64,000 nucleotides of DNA from an uncultured Clostridia bacterium (lineage in GTDB: Bacteria; Bacillota; Clostridia; UBA1381; UBA9506): contig CAKSBF010000007.1 of the NCBI GenBank assembly GCA_934438075.1, forward strand, positions 1 to 64,000. Direction: 5' to 3'. The notes beneath the pieces were generated by a model, which was given only the letters and a program-made list of their open reading frames with translations, was not told the origin of the DNA and searched no databases. Shown here in pieces: positions 35,063-43,136 of this stretch. Every line of letters begins with the position of its first letter. The stretch's first letter is position 1. The position numbers were made by a program, and so were the translations under genes.

Positions 35063-36583
35063 TCACTCCTTACTCCATTCAGACGCCTGTTTTAAAGCCA
35101 ACGGAACAGCCGACAAAATATCTGTTGCCGTCATGCCATATTCCCCATAACGTTCCCGCGCTACATTGCCTGCAAGTGTATGCAGATATACACCAAGGCA
35201 TGCCGCCTCAGAAAGAGAAGCTCCTTGCGCAGCAAGCCCGGCAATCATACCCGAAAGAACATCTCCGCTCCCGGCAGTAGCCATCCCGGAATTGCTAATA
35301 GTATTAACATACACTCTCCCGTCCGGACAAGCCACTAAGGTATCTGCCCCCTTCAGTACTAAAGTTACAGCATATTCCTCTGCAAAACTCCGAACAACCT
35401 CAACCCTATTCATAGAAATCTCCTCCATGCTAAAACCTGAGATTCTGGAAAATTCCATTAAATGCGGTGTCAGTACAGCAGGGGCTTTTTTTTGTTTTAA
35501 TATATTTATATTCCCTTGCAGTGCGTTTATTCCATCTGCGTCAATCACCATCGGCAAAGTTGATGTTCTCAGCAAACTCTGAACCAAACTACAAACAGAT
35601 TCATCCCGCCCAAGACCACAGCCCAAGAGCAAAATATCTTGACGTTTTACCTGTTCCTCAAGAAGGTAAAGCGCATGCTCCAAATCTCTCATCGGCAAAG
35701 CAAGTGTCATTACTTCCGTAAGTTTAGCCGCAGCAATATCCGACACTTCTTCAGAGGTCGCGAGCGTTGCCATGCCCGCTCCGCTTTTTAACACTGCAGC
35801 AGAAGCCATAACAGCCGCACCGCACATTCCCTTAGAACCGGCAAAAATCAAACATTTACCAAAGTTTCCCTTATGTGCATTACATTCTCTTTTCGGTAAA
35901 TAATTAAATATCTCAGAATCCAAAGTAAAATAATTACTTTGATAATTATCCCAAAGGGAACAAGGAATGGATATCTCCGATATCAACAGTTTACCGACTT
36001 GCTTTTTGGCAGGATATAAAAATTGTCCCAGTTTTGCGCTGCCAAACGTAACCGTCAAATCCGCATCGACACAGCATTTCGCCATCGTTCCATCGCTCGC
36101 ATTTGCCCCACTCGGCATATCCACTGCAGCGACAAAAGCAGAGGATGCATTCATCTGCTGCATCATTTCAGCTTCTGCGCCCTCTATCTCCCCATGAAAT
36201 CCCGTCCCGAACAGCGCATCAATCAATATGTCATAATCGTCCGTAAACTCGGAAAAATTGCGTATTTCTATTCCAAATCGAACCGCCGCTTCATAATTCG
36301 TCAGCGCATCATTTTTTAAATGTTTTGGTTCAAAGCCATGAAAAATTATTGGCTGTGCACCCCGTACGGAAAGCAAGCGTGCTATCGCAAAGCCGTCTCC
36401 TCCATTATTACCTTTTCCACAGAAAATGCCTACCTTTTTATCGCGTACAGAGCCTGTTTCCTGCTCCAATTTATCACAAAACCCCTGCGCCGCATTTTCC
36501 ATCATCACCAGACTTGAAAAACCATATTCTGAAAAAGTGATTTCTTCTAAAGTCTGCATTTGGCGTGCTGTTACAACTTTCAT
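35063..36583 (-). CDS. nnr: Bifunctional NAD(P)H-hydrate epimerase / ADP-dependent dehydratase
   Basis: This 506-residue repair enzyme restores damaged NAD(P)HX. The N-terminal YjeF epimerase domain (about residues 1-215) has GKGNNGGDGFAIARLL, and the C-terminal YjeF-like kinase-fold dehydratase (about 235-500) has GSKGMCGAA, DADGINAL and a final SGDVLSGMIAGL. Both domains are complete. The ATG follows AGGAG. It is 12 bases downstream of acpS and six bases upstream of the GerS-like gene, within the acpS operon. Confidence 0.95.
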   Translation of the reverse strand: MKVVTARQMQTLEEITFSEYGFSSLVMMENAAQGFCDKLEQETGSVRDKKVGIFCGKGNNGGDGFAIARLLSVRGAQPIIFHGFEPKHLKNDALTNYEAAVRFGIEIRNFSEFTDDYDILIDALFGTGFHGEIEGAEAEMMQQMNASSAFVAAVDMPSGANASDGTMAKCCVDADLTVTFGSAKLGQFLYPAKKQVGKLLISEISIPCSLWDNYQSNYFTLDSEIFNYLPKRECNAHKGNFGKCLIFAGSKGMCGAAVMASAAVLKSGAGMATLATSEEVSDIAAAKLTEVMTLALPMRDLEHALYLLEEQVKRQDILLLGCGLGRDESVCSLVQSLLRTSTLPMVIDADGINALQGNINILKQKKAPAVLTPHLMEFSRISGFSMEEISMNRVEVVRSFAEEYAVTLVLKGADTLVACPDGRVYVNTISNSGMATAGSGDVLSGMIAGLAAQGASLSEAACLGVYLHTLAGNVARERYGEYGMTATDILSAVPLALKQASEWSKE

Positions 36584-36595
36584 GCTGTCACTCTC

Positions 36596-36964
36596 CTAAC
36601 GTTCCGCTATCACCTGTGCAATTGCATATCTTTTTGAATGGGAAATGCTGATATACAGACCGCTGATTCCCATTTCGTCCGTAATTTTCTTTGCGGATCC
36701 CGTCAAAGCAATATGCGGTTTACCAAGTTCATCCTTTAAAATTTCCACCTCGTCCAGTCGAAAATCGCGAAATCCTGTACCAATTGCCTTTGAAAATGCC
36801 TCTTTTCCTGCAAAATTACCCGCAACAGTCTGTGGAGAAAATTTATGTTCGGAAAAGCACTCTCTTTCCTCTTCGGAAAAAAATCTTTTCAAAAAATGCG
36901 GTTTTTCAATCAGTTTCTTAATTCTATCAATTTCAACAATATCAATTCCGGTGCCATAAATCAT
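36596..36964 (-). CDS. acpS: Holo-[acyl-carrier-protein] synthase
   Basis: This 122-residue enzyme moves 4'-phosphopantetheine from CoA to the acyl carrier protein. The Mg-binding GTGIDIVEIDRI at the start and FAGKEAFSKAIGTG, with the final ISISHSKRYAIAQVI, are the family signature. The ATG lies after AAAGGATGGAAG; a longer open frame of 46 codons upstream is discarded because the typical start is this one. It is the first gene of an operon with nnr, the GerS-like gene and alr, driven by the promoter at 36995. Confidence 0.95.
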   Translation of the reverse strand: MIYGTGIDIVEIDRIKKLIEKPHFLKRFFSEEERECFSEHKFSPQTVAGNFAGKEAFSKAIGTGFRDFRLDEVEILKDELGKPHIALTGSAKKITDEMGISGLYISISHSKRYAIAQVIAER

Positions 36965-36994
36965 ATTTCTTCCATCCTTTAATAATTTATATTT

Positions 36995-37023
36995 ATTGTA
37001 TCGCAAATAAAACAAATTATCAA
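36995..37023 (-). promoter_or_regulatory. Sigma-A promoter of the acpS-nnr-gerS-alr operon
   Basis: On the minus strand TTGATA (37018-37023) and TACAAT (36995-37000) are 17 bases apart, 30 bases before the acpS ATG. It lies directly after the galK terminator. Confidence 0.75.
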
Positions 37024-37044
37024 TAGCAACACCCAAATATATAT

Positions 37045-37085
37045 AAAAAATCGGGCGGTCTTGCTCACGCATGAACAAAACCGCC
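37045..37085 (-). terminator. Terminator of the galactose operon
   Basis: In the minus-strand RNA a 14-bp stem with two G-U pairs (arms GGCGGUUUUGUUCA and UGAGCAAGACCGCC) and a UGCG tetraloop is followed by CGATTTTTT. It starts 13 bases after the galK stop. Confidence 0.9.
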
Positions 37086-37098
37086 TTAACGTCAAAAA

Positions 37099-38283
37099 TC
37101 AATCTTTTATTTCGTGACCGCCGTCTCCGATTTGTGAAACATAGAACGAAGCAGCATAGCCTATCTTTTCTTTATACGCTTTGCCGACCTCTTGAATAAA
37201 GCGCTCCACAGCCTCTTCCTTAACCAGCGAAACCGTACAGCCTCCAAAGCCGGCGCCAGTCATACGCGAACCTATAACGCCGTCAATCTTTCTTGCTTCC
37301 TCAACTAAAGTATCCAACTCAACACCGGTTACTTCATAGTCATAGCGAAGAGAATCTCCCGATTCATTCATCAGTTGTCCAAAACGCAGCATGTTACCCT
37401 CGCCAAGAGCCTTTACGCTTTCCAAAACTCTCTCATTTTCCGTCACCACATGCTTTACCCGTCTGCGCACGGTTTCATTTTCAATTTCCTGCGCATGCAT
37501 TTGAAATTCTTGAGCCGATATATCGCTCAGGCACATTGCACCCGGAAATGACTCTTTTAAAATTCTCAAGCCTTCTTCGCACTCCGCACGCCGCTCATTA
37601 TATTTTGAAGTTGCAAGGCTTCGTTTTTTGTTTGTATTGGAAATAACCAGCGTATAATCTGCCATATCCAGACCTACCAAACGATATTCCATAGTATCGC
37701 ACTTGAGGAAAATTGCACAGTCCTTTTTCCCCATCGCCGAAGCGAATTGATCCATAATGCCGCAGTTAACGCCAATATAATTATGCTCTGTTTTCTGACC
37801 GATTAAGGCCATATCCGACATATTTACCGGAACAGAAACACCTTTTTTCTCATTGGAAAGCGTGGCAAAGGCAAGTGCTGTTACTACCTCAATTGCCGCA
37901 GATGAGGACAAACCGCCGCCATGCGGAAGTGTATCATCATAAAGCATATCACAAGCACAAATCTCATACCCGTCTTTAGCAAGTTCAGACATAACACCCG
38001 CCTGATAATCTCCCCACTTTAAATCGCGGTAATTTTCTAAGTGATTGATATCTATCTCAACAATTTCATCCAAATCGGTTGCCTTCATACGTACCACATT
38101 ATCATCACGCAAGCGCAGCGCAATCATGGAACCCATGGAAAGTGCTGCAGGAAATACGTAGCCGCCGTTATAATCCGTATGCTCTCCGATCAGATTCACA
38201 CGACCCGGCGACCAGAAAATTCTGATTCCGGTTCCTTCTCCATATAGTGCAATAAATTGCTCTTTTAACTCTTGTACAGTCAT
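37099..38283 (-). CDS. galK: Galactokinase
   Basis: This 394-residue GHMP kinase phosphorylates galactose at C1. The family signature GRVNLIGEHTDYNGG is at residues 27-41, and the ATP-binding PHGGGLSSSAAIEV and the final GAGFGGCTVSLV are intact. The ATG is preceded by GGAGGAG. galT is immediately upstream (12-base gap), so the Leloir pair is co-transcribed. galE is not in the window. Expression appears to come from the rluB promoter or an internal site that I did not find. Confidence 0.96.
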   Translation of the reverse strand: MTVQELKEQFIALYGEGTGIRIFWSPGRVNLIGEHTDYNGGYVFPAALSMGSMIALRLRDDNVVRMKATDLDEIVEIDINHLENYRDLKWGDYQAGVMSELAKDGYEICACDMLYDDTLPHGGGLSSSAAIEVVTALAFATLSNEKKGVSVPVNMSDMALIGQKTEHNYIGVNCGIMDQFASAMGKKDCAIFLKCDTMEYRLVGLDMADYTLVISNTNKKRSLATSKYNERRAECEEGLRILKESFPGAMCLSDISAQEFQMHAQEIENETVRRRVKHVVTENERVLESVKALGEGNMLRFGQLMNESGDSLRYDYEVTGVELDTLVEEARKIDGVIGSRMTGAGFGGCTVSLVKEEAVERFIQEVGKAYKEKIGYAASFYVSQIGDGGHEIKD

Positions 38284-38295
38284 TCCGCTCCTCCT

Positions 38296-39270
38296 TTATT
38301 TGCATTTTTCCAAGTATTTTTGATATGCCGCACGCAGTTCCTCTGCTTTTTCTTCAGGAGCCGTCGGGTTGCAGTGTGCCCACGCGCCTGTTTCGGAAGA
38401 TGCGTTGAATTTCTGTTTTTCTTTTGAGCGCATCGGCGGATAAAATTTAATATGATAATGATAATAATCGCTTGCGTCCTCACCGTTGACCGGCAACTGG
38501 TACATGCACATCATATACGGAAACGAATAATCAAATAAACTATCTAAAGTTCCGACTGTGTTTTTCAAAATATTTGCCAAATTATTCTTTTCCGTGTCAC
38601 TCATATCAAGCAGCGTACCCATATGACGCTTGCTTGCAATATATACGCCGTAGGGATACTCACTGTAAAACGGCAGGAAAGTGATAAAATCTTCGTTTTC
38701 AATAATAATACGCTTGCCAAACTTAACCTCTTCCTCAATCATATCACAAATCAGGCATTTGCCGGTTTTGTCCTTGTGCTCTTTCGATGCGGCAAGCTCA
38801 AGTTCTAAACGTTTTGGAACAAAAGGATAGCCGTAAATCTGACCATGTGGATGCGGCATCGTCACGCCGACCACATCGCCGCGGTTTTCAAAAATAAAAA
38901 CATATTTTATCTTTTCGTCCTCTTTTATTTTTGCAAAACGTTCTGCCCATAAATCTACCAATTTACGAACATGAGATTCATCAAGCTGTGCAAGTGTAGT
39001 TGTGTGCTCCGGCGAATATAATATAACTTCGCACTTTCCGTATGACTCTGCCGTGCGATATAAATCAGTTGATACATCATCCGGCACAGGCGGATTTTGC
39101 GATAACGCCGGAAAGTCATTGTCATATTCATATACGTCATAATGCTCGGGAACCTTACCCGAACCGGGACAAAACGGACACCAGTCCTTTGGCATCTGCG
39201 GGCGGTTTTGCCTGTGTGATGCGATCATAACCCAGTCCTTTGTCAACGGATTGTAACGTAATTCTGCCAT
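38296..39270 (-). CDS. galT: Galactose-1-phosphate uridylyltransferase
   Basis: This 324-residue HIT-fold enzyme swaps UMP between UDP-glucose and galactose-1-phosphate. The N-terminus MAELRYNPLTKDWVMIASHR, the zinc-type CPFC and the catalytic histidine motif PHPHGQIYGYP are clear, and FLPFYSEYPYGVYIASKRH carries the second half of the site. The ATG is eight bases after GGAGG; 20 upstream codons are ignored. It is followed by galK. Length matches the single-chain bacterial group. Confidence 0.95.
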   Translation of the reverse strand: MAELRYNPLTKDWVMIASHRQNRPQMPKDWCPFCPGSGKVPEHYDVYEYDNDFPALSQNPPVPDDVSTDLYRTAESYGKCEVILYSPEHTTTLAQLDESHVRKLVDLWAERFAKIKEDEKIKYVFIFENRGDVVGVTMPHPHGQIYGYPFVPKRLELELAASKEHKDKTGKCLICDMIEEEVKFGKRIIIENEDFITFLPFYSEYPYGVYIASKRHMGTLLDMSDTEKNNLANILKNTVGTLDSLFDYSFPYMMCMYQLPVNGEDASDYYHYHIKFYPPMRSKEKQKFNASSETGAWAHCNPTAPEEKAEELRAAYQKYLEKCK

Positions 39271-39287
39271 TTGTATAACCTCCTGTA

Positions 39288-39659
39288 TTATTTGTGTTCC
39301 GCTGTAAAATATCCTTCCAGCGAAATACAATATTCTTCTTCTGACCTTTGAAAACGAAGAGCAGAGTATATTTTCTCCAAATCACTATTACTCCCGTAAA
39401 GCATTTTTATACCATGTAAATCAGCGAGATTCATTAATGATTTTGCCAAGCCGAGCTGAAGCGCAAGATCCTCCGCCGCAGTGATTAAAAGATTAAGATA
39501 AACCTTAGTGTCTTTTAAGGCAAGCGAGGCCACGCCTAAAATTTCGTTTTCCTCCATGCAGGTCATTACAATATCATTTGCAAGTGAATAAGATATCTTT
39601 CGAAAATCTAAAAATCGCTGTGCGGCTTCTTTATCTGCGGTTTCTTTTATCGTCAGCAT
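39288..39659 (-). CDS. Small GNAT-like hypothetical protein
   Basis: This 123-residue protein has the look of a GNAT acetyltransferase core (ILGVASLALKDTKVYLNLLITAAEDLALQLGLAKSLMNLA, with a helix where the acetyl-CoA loop would be, and a late LYGSNSDLEKIYSALRFQR segment). The classical acetyl-CoA pyrophosphate loop is not convincing, so activity is uncertain. It overlaps the end of rluB by 29 bases and lies 17 bases before galT. The ATG is eight bases after GGTGG. Small proteins of this type are common near galT in Clostridia, but I know of no tested role. Confidence 0.6.
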   Translation of the reverse strand: MLTIKETADKEAAQRFLDFRKISYSLANDIVMTCMEENEILGVASLALKDTKVYLNLLITAAEDLALQLGLAKSLMNLADLHGIKMLYGSNSDLEKIYSALRFQRSEEEYCISLEGYFTAEHK

Positions 39660-40383
39660 TCTTTGTTCCACCTGTCAATAAATTTATTTCTCCCGGGGTT
39701 AAATGTCTCCATTTTCCCTTCGGGAGATTTCCCAAAACAACATTTCCAATTGCTACTCTTCTCAAACGAACAACCTCAAAGCCAACCGCCTCGCACATTT
39801 TACGAATCTGACGATTTCGACCTTCTCCAATCACAAAGGTCAGTTCCGTTGTGTTTTCGTGCAGTTTTGTAATCTCTACCCTTGCCGGCGCCGTCATGCG
39901 GCCGTCGATCTCTACGCCTTGCCGTAGGTGTTTTACGGTTTCTATGTCCATAAAGCCCTTTACCGTTACCTGATATTTCTTTTTAACGCCGTTGCCCGGA
40001 TGCGTAAGATAGTAAGTAAAATCACCGTCATTGCTTAAAAAAATTAAGCCTTCACTATCATAATCAAGCCGGCCGACCGGATAAAGACGCGCGTCTAAAT
40101 CCTCCACAAGCTCCAATACCGTTTTTCGCTCAAACTGATCCTTTGCAGAACTGATATATCCAACCGGTTTATTCAACATAATATAATACTTTTTCTGCGT
40201 ACTATAGACCGGCTTCTCATCCACAAAAACTCTATCTCTTTCCGGGTCAATTTTTGTACCAAGCTCTGTTACCGTTCGTTTGTTCACGCGTACACGTCCG
40301 GCAGTAATCATTTCCTCCGCGGCACGTCTGGACGCGATTCCACATTCGGCTATATATTTTTGCAGCCGCAGCAATTCCGCCAT
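39631..40383 (-). CDS. rluB: rRNA pseudouridine synthase (RsuA/RluB family)
   Basis: This 250-residue enzyme modifies a uridine of ribosomal RNA. An N-terminal S4 domain (QKYIAECGIASRRAAEEMI) binds RNA. The catalytic Asp is in the family motif LYPVGRLDYDSEGL, with VIGEGRNRQIRKM after it. The ATG of MAELLRLQKY is five bases after GGAGG; 17 more upstream codons lack support. It is first in a unit with the small GNAT-like gene, galT and galK, driven by the promoter at 40426. RluB rather than RsuA is favoured by usual Bacillota annotation. Confidence 0.92.
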   Translation of the reverse strand: MAELLRLQKYIAECGIASRRAAEEMITAGRVRVNKRTVTELGTKIDPERDRVFVDEKPVYSTQKKYYIMLNKPVGYISSAKDQFERKTVLELVEDLDARLYPVGRLDYDSEGLIFLSNDGDFTYYLTHPGNGVKKKYQVTVKGFMDIETVKHLRQGVEIDGRMTAPARVEITKLHENTTELTFVIGEGRNRQIRKMCEAVGFEVVRLRRVAIGNVVLGNLPKGKWRHLTPGEINLLTGGTKNADDKRNRR

Positions 40384-40425
40384 AATATCCTCCGAATTTA
40401 TCATTATTTCTCTTTGAACGTATTC

Positions 40426-40454
40426 ATTATACAACGTTTTTAAGAAAACTGCAA
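40426..40454 (-). promoter_or_regulatory. Sigma-A promoter of the rluB-galTK unit
   Basis: On the minus strand TTGCAG (40449-40454) and TATAAT (40426-40431) are 17 bases apart, about 43 bases before the rluB ATG. Confidence 0.78.
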
Positions 40455-40493
40455 CGATTTTATCAAAAATTTAACAAAAAAATCACTTAACAA

Positions 40494-40532
40494 AAAAACA
40501 TAGCCAAAACACAATCGTTCGGCTATGTTTTT
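40494..40532 (-). terminator. Terminator of the CNNM/CBS gene
   Basis: The 12-base arms AAAAACATAGCC and GGCTATGTTTTT pair perfectly. A run of seven T follows on the minus strand. It lies 24 bases after the stop at 40556. Confidence 0.87.
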
Positions 40533-40555
40533 CATTATAACTATAAAAAATTCTA

Positions 40556-41899
40556 CTAATCCTCGGTGTTGCTTTCTTCATTTGGAGGAGTTAGCAAACA
40601 AACCAGTGCGCGTTCCATCCGATGTTCCTTTACCTCCAAAACTTTTATATGCAGTCCGCACGCATCAAGCTCAAACTGGCTGCCGTCATCCGGAATCGTC
40701 CCCAAAAAACCAAATACAAATCCACCAAAGGTTTCATACTCATCAATTGGCAGCTCCACATGAAGTGTTTCTGCTACTTCCTCCAAAGCAGCGCTTCCTA
40801 AAATATTCCACGTACCGGAATCTTTTTGCTCGATTTCCTGTACAGTTTCATCAGCATCTTCTACATCATCCAGTTCGCCGACAAGCTGTTCTACCAAATC
40901 ATTAATCGTAACAATCCCGTTCATACCGCCGCGCTCATCAAGCACTACTGCAAATTGTGTTTTCCCCTGTTTCATCCGACGGAACAGCACGTCTGCTTTA
41001 ACACTCTCCGGAACAAAATATGCAGGTTTTACCGCATTTTTCATCACACTATCGCGACTTTTATCCTCCAGGCGAAAATAATCCTTTGCATTTAGGACAC
41101 CTACAATATTATCGACGCTTTCATCACAGACAGGATAACGCGAATGGCGCGTTTCATGAATGGTCTGTTTCCATTGCTCCATAGTTTCATCAGTCCACAG
41201 CAAGGCAATATCCGTTCGATGTGTGGCTATCTCTCCTGCTGTAGTATCATCAAATTCAAATACATTTTGAATGATCTCTTTCTCTTCCTCATCAATAACG
41301 CCTTTTTCGCTTCCGGCATCCACCATCATCCGAATTTCTTCCTCTGTTACCTCTTCATCATCGGCATTGGGATCAATGCCAAAAAGGCGCAATAAGGCAT
41401 TCGTAGATATAGTAAGCAGCCACACAATCGGCGCAAACAGCTTCGAAATAAAGCTTACAATTCCAGATATTCCCAGTGCAATTGTCTCCGCCTTCTTCAT
41501 TGCAATTCTTTTCGGGACCAGTTCTCCAAATACCAAAGTGAAATATGATAAAATGACAGTAATCAAAATAACCGATATTGTATTCAAGGTTTTCTGCGGC
41601 ATGTTCACACCAATATGCAGCAGCCAATTTGTCAGCGAATCCGAAAAATTATCTGCAGCAAACGCACTGCCCAAAAAACCTGCCAATGTAATTGCGACCT
41701 GAATGGTAGCAAGGAACCTCGCCGGCTGACCCGTTAGCTTTGCAAGGCGCATAGCCCGTTTATTCCCCTGCTCTGCAAGCTTATCCAGTTTTGTATCATT
41801 AAAAGATATTACTGCAATTTCCGCACATGCAAAGACAGCGTTAAGCGCTATCAGTATAACCTGTAGTAACAACTGCCACAACAAGGCATTATCGTTCAT
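40556..41899 (-). CDS. CNNM (DUF21) and CBS-domain membrane protein, hemolysin/CorC-type
   Basis: This 447-residue protein has a CNNM transmembrane domain (about residues 1-190; LNAVFACAEIAVISFN, LVFGELVPKRIAMKK), a CBS pair (about 215-345; HRTDIALLWTDETMEQ, GVLNAKDYFRLEDKS, FAVVLDERGGMNGIVT) and a C-terminal CorC/HlyC domain. CNNM proteins are implicated in Mg2+ or other divalent cation export; the hemolysin name is historical. The ATG follows GGAGAG. The gene has its own promoter and an unusual 225-base leader (41900-42125), and its own terminator. The transported ion cannot be told from the sequence. Confidence 0.92.
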   Translation of the reverse strand: MNDNALLWQLLLQVILIALNAVFACAEIAVISFNDTKLDKLAEQGNKRAMRLAKLTGQPARFLATIQVAITLAGFLGSAFAADNFSDSLTNWLLHIGVNMPQKTLNTISVILITVILSYFTLVFGELVPKRIAMKKAETIALGISGIVSFISKLFAPIVWLLTISTNALLRLFGIDPNADDEEVTEEEIRMMVDAGSEKGVIDEEEKEIIQNVFEFDDTTAGEIATHRTDIALLWTDETMEQWKQTIHETRHSRYPVCDESVDNIVGVLNAKDYFRLEDKSRDSVMKNAVKPAYFVPESVKADVLFRRMKQGKTQFAVVLDERGGMNGIVTINDLVEQLVGELDDVEDADETVQEIEQKDSGTWNILGSAALEEVAETLHVELPIDEYETFGGFVFGFLGTIPDDGSQFELDACGLHIKVLEVKEHRMERALVCLLTPPNEESNTED

Positions 41900-41964
41900 A
41901 GTTTACGTTCTCTCCATTTCTTATGGTAATCATTCTTTATTTGGCTGCAAATTCTGTTTTCAGC

Positions 41965-42125
41965 ATTTAAAGACGCAAAAAGCACAGCCTGTCACCTCGA
42001 ATTCTTCGATGCAGGTTATGCTTTTTGCAACTCAATGTATTCTTATGTATCAAACAGGCTCGACAACCGCTGCTACTGTCACCGTCCATACTGAGCCATG
42101 CACTCCTTTTTAAATAAATTACTAT
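41965..42125 (-). ncRNA. Candidate structured 5' leader of the CNNM gene
   Basis: Transcription is predicted to start near 42120. Two alternative pairings are possible. GGCUC (from 42097-42093) can pair with GAGCC (42061-42057). The same strand, AGCCUG (42060-42055), can instead pair with CAGGCU (41991-41986). Ten-base arms GCAAAAAGCA (42028-42019) and UGCUUUUUGC (41984-41975) form a terminator-like stem that ends in a U-rich stretch. This looks like a switch with terminator control of a cation-transporter-type gene. It does not show the hallmarks of the yybP-ykoY, M-box or NiCo riboswitches that I can recall. It overlaps a possible short ORF. Confidence 0.5.
41967..42089 (-). CDS. Possible 40-residue leader ORF in the CNNM leader
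   Basis: Within the leader, ATG at 42089 opens a 40-codon frame (MDGDSSSGCRACLIHKNTLS start, RGDRLCFLRL end) that stops at 41967. It is basic and contains a CxxC pair, with four Cys in all. The nearest GGAG is 14 bases upstream, too far for good initiation, and a second overlapping ATG opens only six codons. The open frame may be an incidental product of a conserved RNA or a real leader peptide that senses metal or translation. The evidence does not decide between these. Confidence 0.25.
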   Translation of the reverse strand: MDGDSSSGCRACLIHKNTLSCKKHNLHRRIRGDRLCFLRL

Positions 42126-42126
42126 A

Positions 42127-42155
42127 AGAATATCATAAAACTATAACAATTGCAA
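42127..42155 (-). promoter_or_regulatory. Promoter of the CNNM leader
   Basis: On the minus strand TTGCAA (42150-42155) and TATTCT (42127-42132) are 17 bases apart. The gene upstream ends only 25 bases before the -35. Confidence 0.6.
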
Positions 42156-42179
42156 GTATTTTTTGCAAATTAATCAAGA

Positions 42180-42977
42180 TTATTCCGCAATCGTAATTTT
42201 AACCGGATTATTTTGCGGCGGCAAGGACATAGTCATAGCTGCGCCATATTCGATGGAAAGTTTCATTCCCTCTTCTAAATCTGTGGCCGCAATCTTTTCC
42301 TCGCCCTTTAAAATTTCAGTATCAGCGCCAATGTTAAGCTGAATCTCACCATTTTTTTCATCTTCCACCATTACATAGACGACACCGGTTTTCTCGTCTT
42401 TTTCCACACTCTTTACAACAGCTGTTCCGGCACTAGTCTGAGCTGTTTCGCCATCATCTTTGTTTTCACCATCTTTATTTTCGTCTTGCTTTTCACCGTA
42501 AACAATGGTGGTTCCGCCCAGGTTTGTTTTAATATCAGCTTGTAAAATTTCTGAGAAGAACGTCGCCGGCACATAAGTTTTTTCCTCTGTCAATTCCGGT
42601 GCTTTTCCGATCTGCATTGGCGCTGTCTTTGCAAAAGTATAGCCATCTACGCCAATTGCAAAGGTAACATATACCGGAAGATTGGTCAAAGTCACACGAC
42701 CTGCATCCCAGCCAACTTCAAATCCGAGTTCCTCTGCCACTGCACGAATCGGAACCATAACCTCTCCGCTTTCGCTGACATAGGTTTCTGCCCCTTCAAG
42801 CTTCTTTCCGTTGACATTAACCACATTTGTTCCCTCAGCGCTTTTTGTTGCCATAATACCCTGTGAAGGGTCAATCGGTCTGCTCGGATCATATTCTGCA
42901 AAAACAGATGCCGTGCTTGTTGTTAATACAGCAATTACTGCCGCTGCCGCAAATAATTTTTTCATTGTTTTTTTCAT
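42180..42977 (-). CDS. Secreted copper amine oxidase N-terminal (stalk) domain protein
   Basis: This 265-residue protein has a signal peptide (residues 1 to about 28) and then the stalk-domain pattern VNVNGKKL, VMVPIRAVAEELGFEVGWD and KTYVPATFFSEIL of the copper amine oxidase N-terminal family. An acidic Asp/Lys linker follows, and a C-terminal beta-rich domain (VVKSVEKDEKTGVVYVMVEDE). No copper amine oxidase catalytic domain is present. Such proteins are common at the Clostridia cell surface. The ATG is nine bases after GGAGG. An ECF-type promoter lies about 60 bases upstream (43036-43060), the same type as that of the SLH-serpin gene. Function is unknown. Confidence 0.85.
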   Translation of the reverse strand: MKKTMKKLFAAAAVIAVLTTSTASVFAEYDPSRPIDPSQGIMATKSAEGTNVVNVNGKKLEGAETYVSESGEVMVPIRAVAEELGFEVGWDAGRVTLTNLPVYVTFAIGVDGYTFAKTAPMQIGKAPELTEEKTYVPATFFSEILQADIKTNLGGTTIVYGEKQDENKDGENKDDGETAQTSAGTAVVKSVEKDEKTGVVYVMVEDEKNGEIQLNIGADTEILKGEEKIAATDLEEGMKLSIEYGAAMTMSLPPQNNPVKITIAE

Positions 42978-43035
42978 AATTATGTACCTCCAATATTTTT
43001 TTATTTTCATCTCTGTCTATCAAGACACTATTATA

Positions 43036-43060
43036 GACGACAACTTATCTAAAAAGTTCC
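43036..43060 (-). promoter_or_regulatory. ECF sigma-type promoter of the stalk-domain gene
   Basis: On the minus strand GGGAACTTTTT with GGAAC at 43056-43060 and CGTCTATAATA with CGTC at 43036-43039 are separated by exactly 16 bases. AAC in the -35 and CGTC in the -10 are the general pattern of ECF sigma factors. The promoter at 57270 has the same elements and spacing. Confidence 0.72.
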
Positions 43061-43087
43061 CTATTTTTTTATTTTTTTATGAAATAA

Positions 43088-43127
43088 AGTAAAACCGCAT
43101 TGCTGCATATATTTACAGCAATGCGGT
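43088..43127 (-). terminator. Terminator of nadE-ligA
   Basis: The 12-base arms ACCGCATTGCTG (43094-43105) and CAGCAATGCGGT (43116-43127) pair perfectly, followed on the minus strand by TTTTACTTTATTTC. It lies nine bases after the ligA stop. Confidence 0.87.
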
Positions 43128-43136
43128 CAGAGTATT

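Noticed and set aside
41271..41702. A 143-codon plus-strand frame opposite the CNNM gene
   Set aside because: Antisense to a gene with clear domains; no ribosome binding site.
41965..42125. Known riboswitch (yybP-ykoY, M-box, NiCo) in the CNNM leader
   Set aside because: The hallmark bases of these classes that I can recall are not seen; the element is left unassigned.
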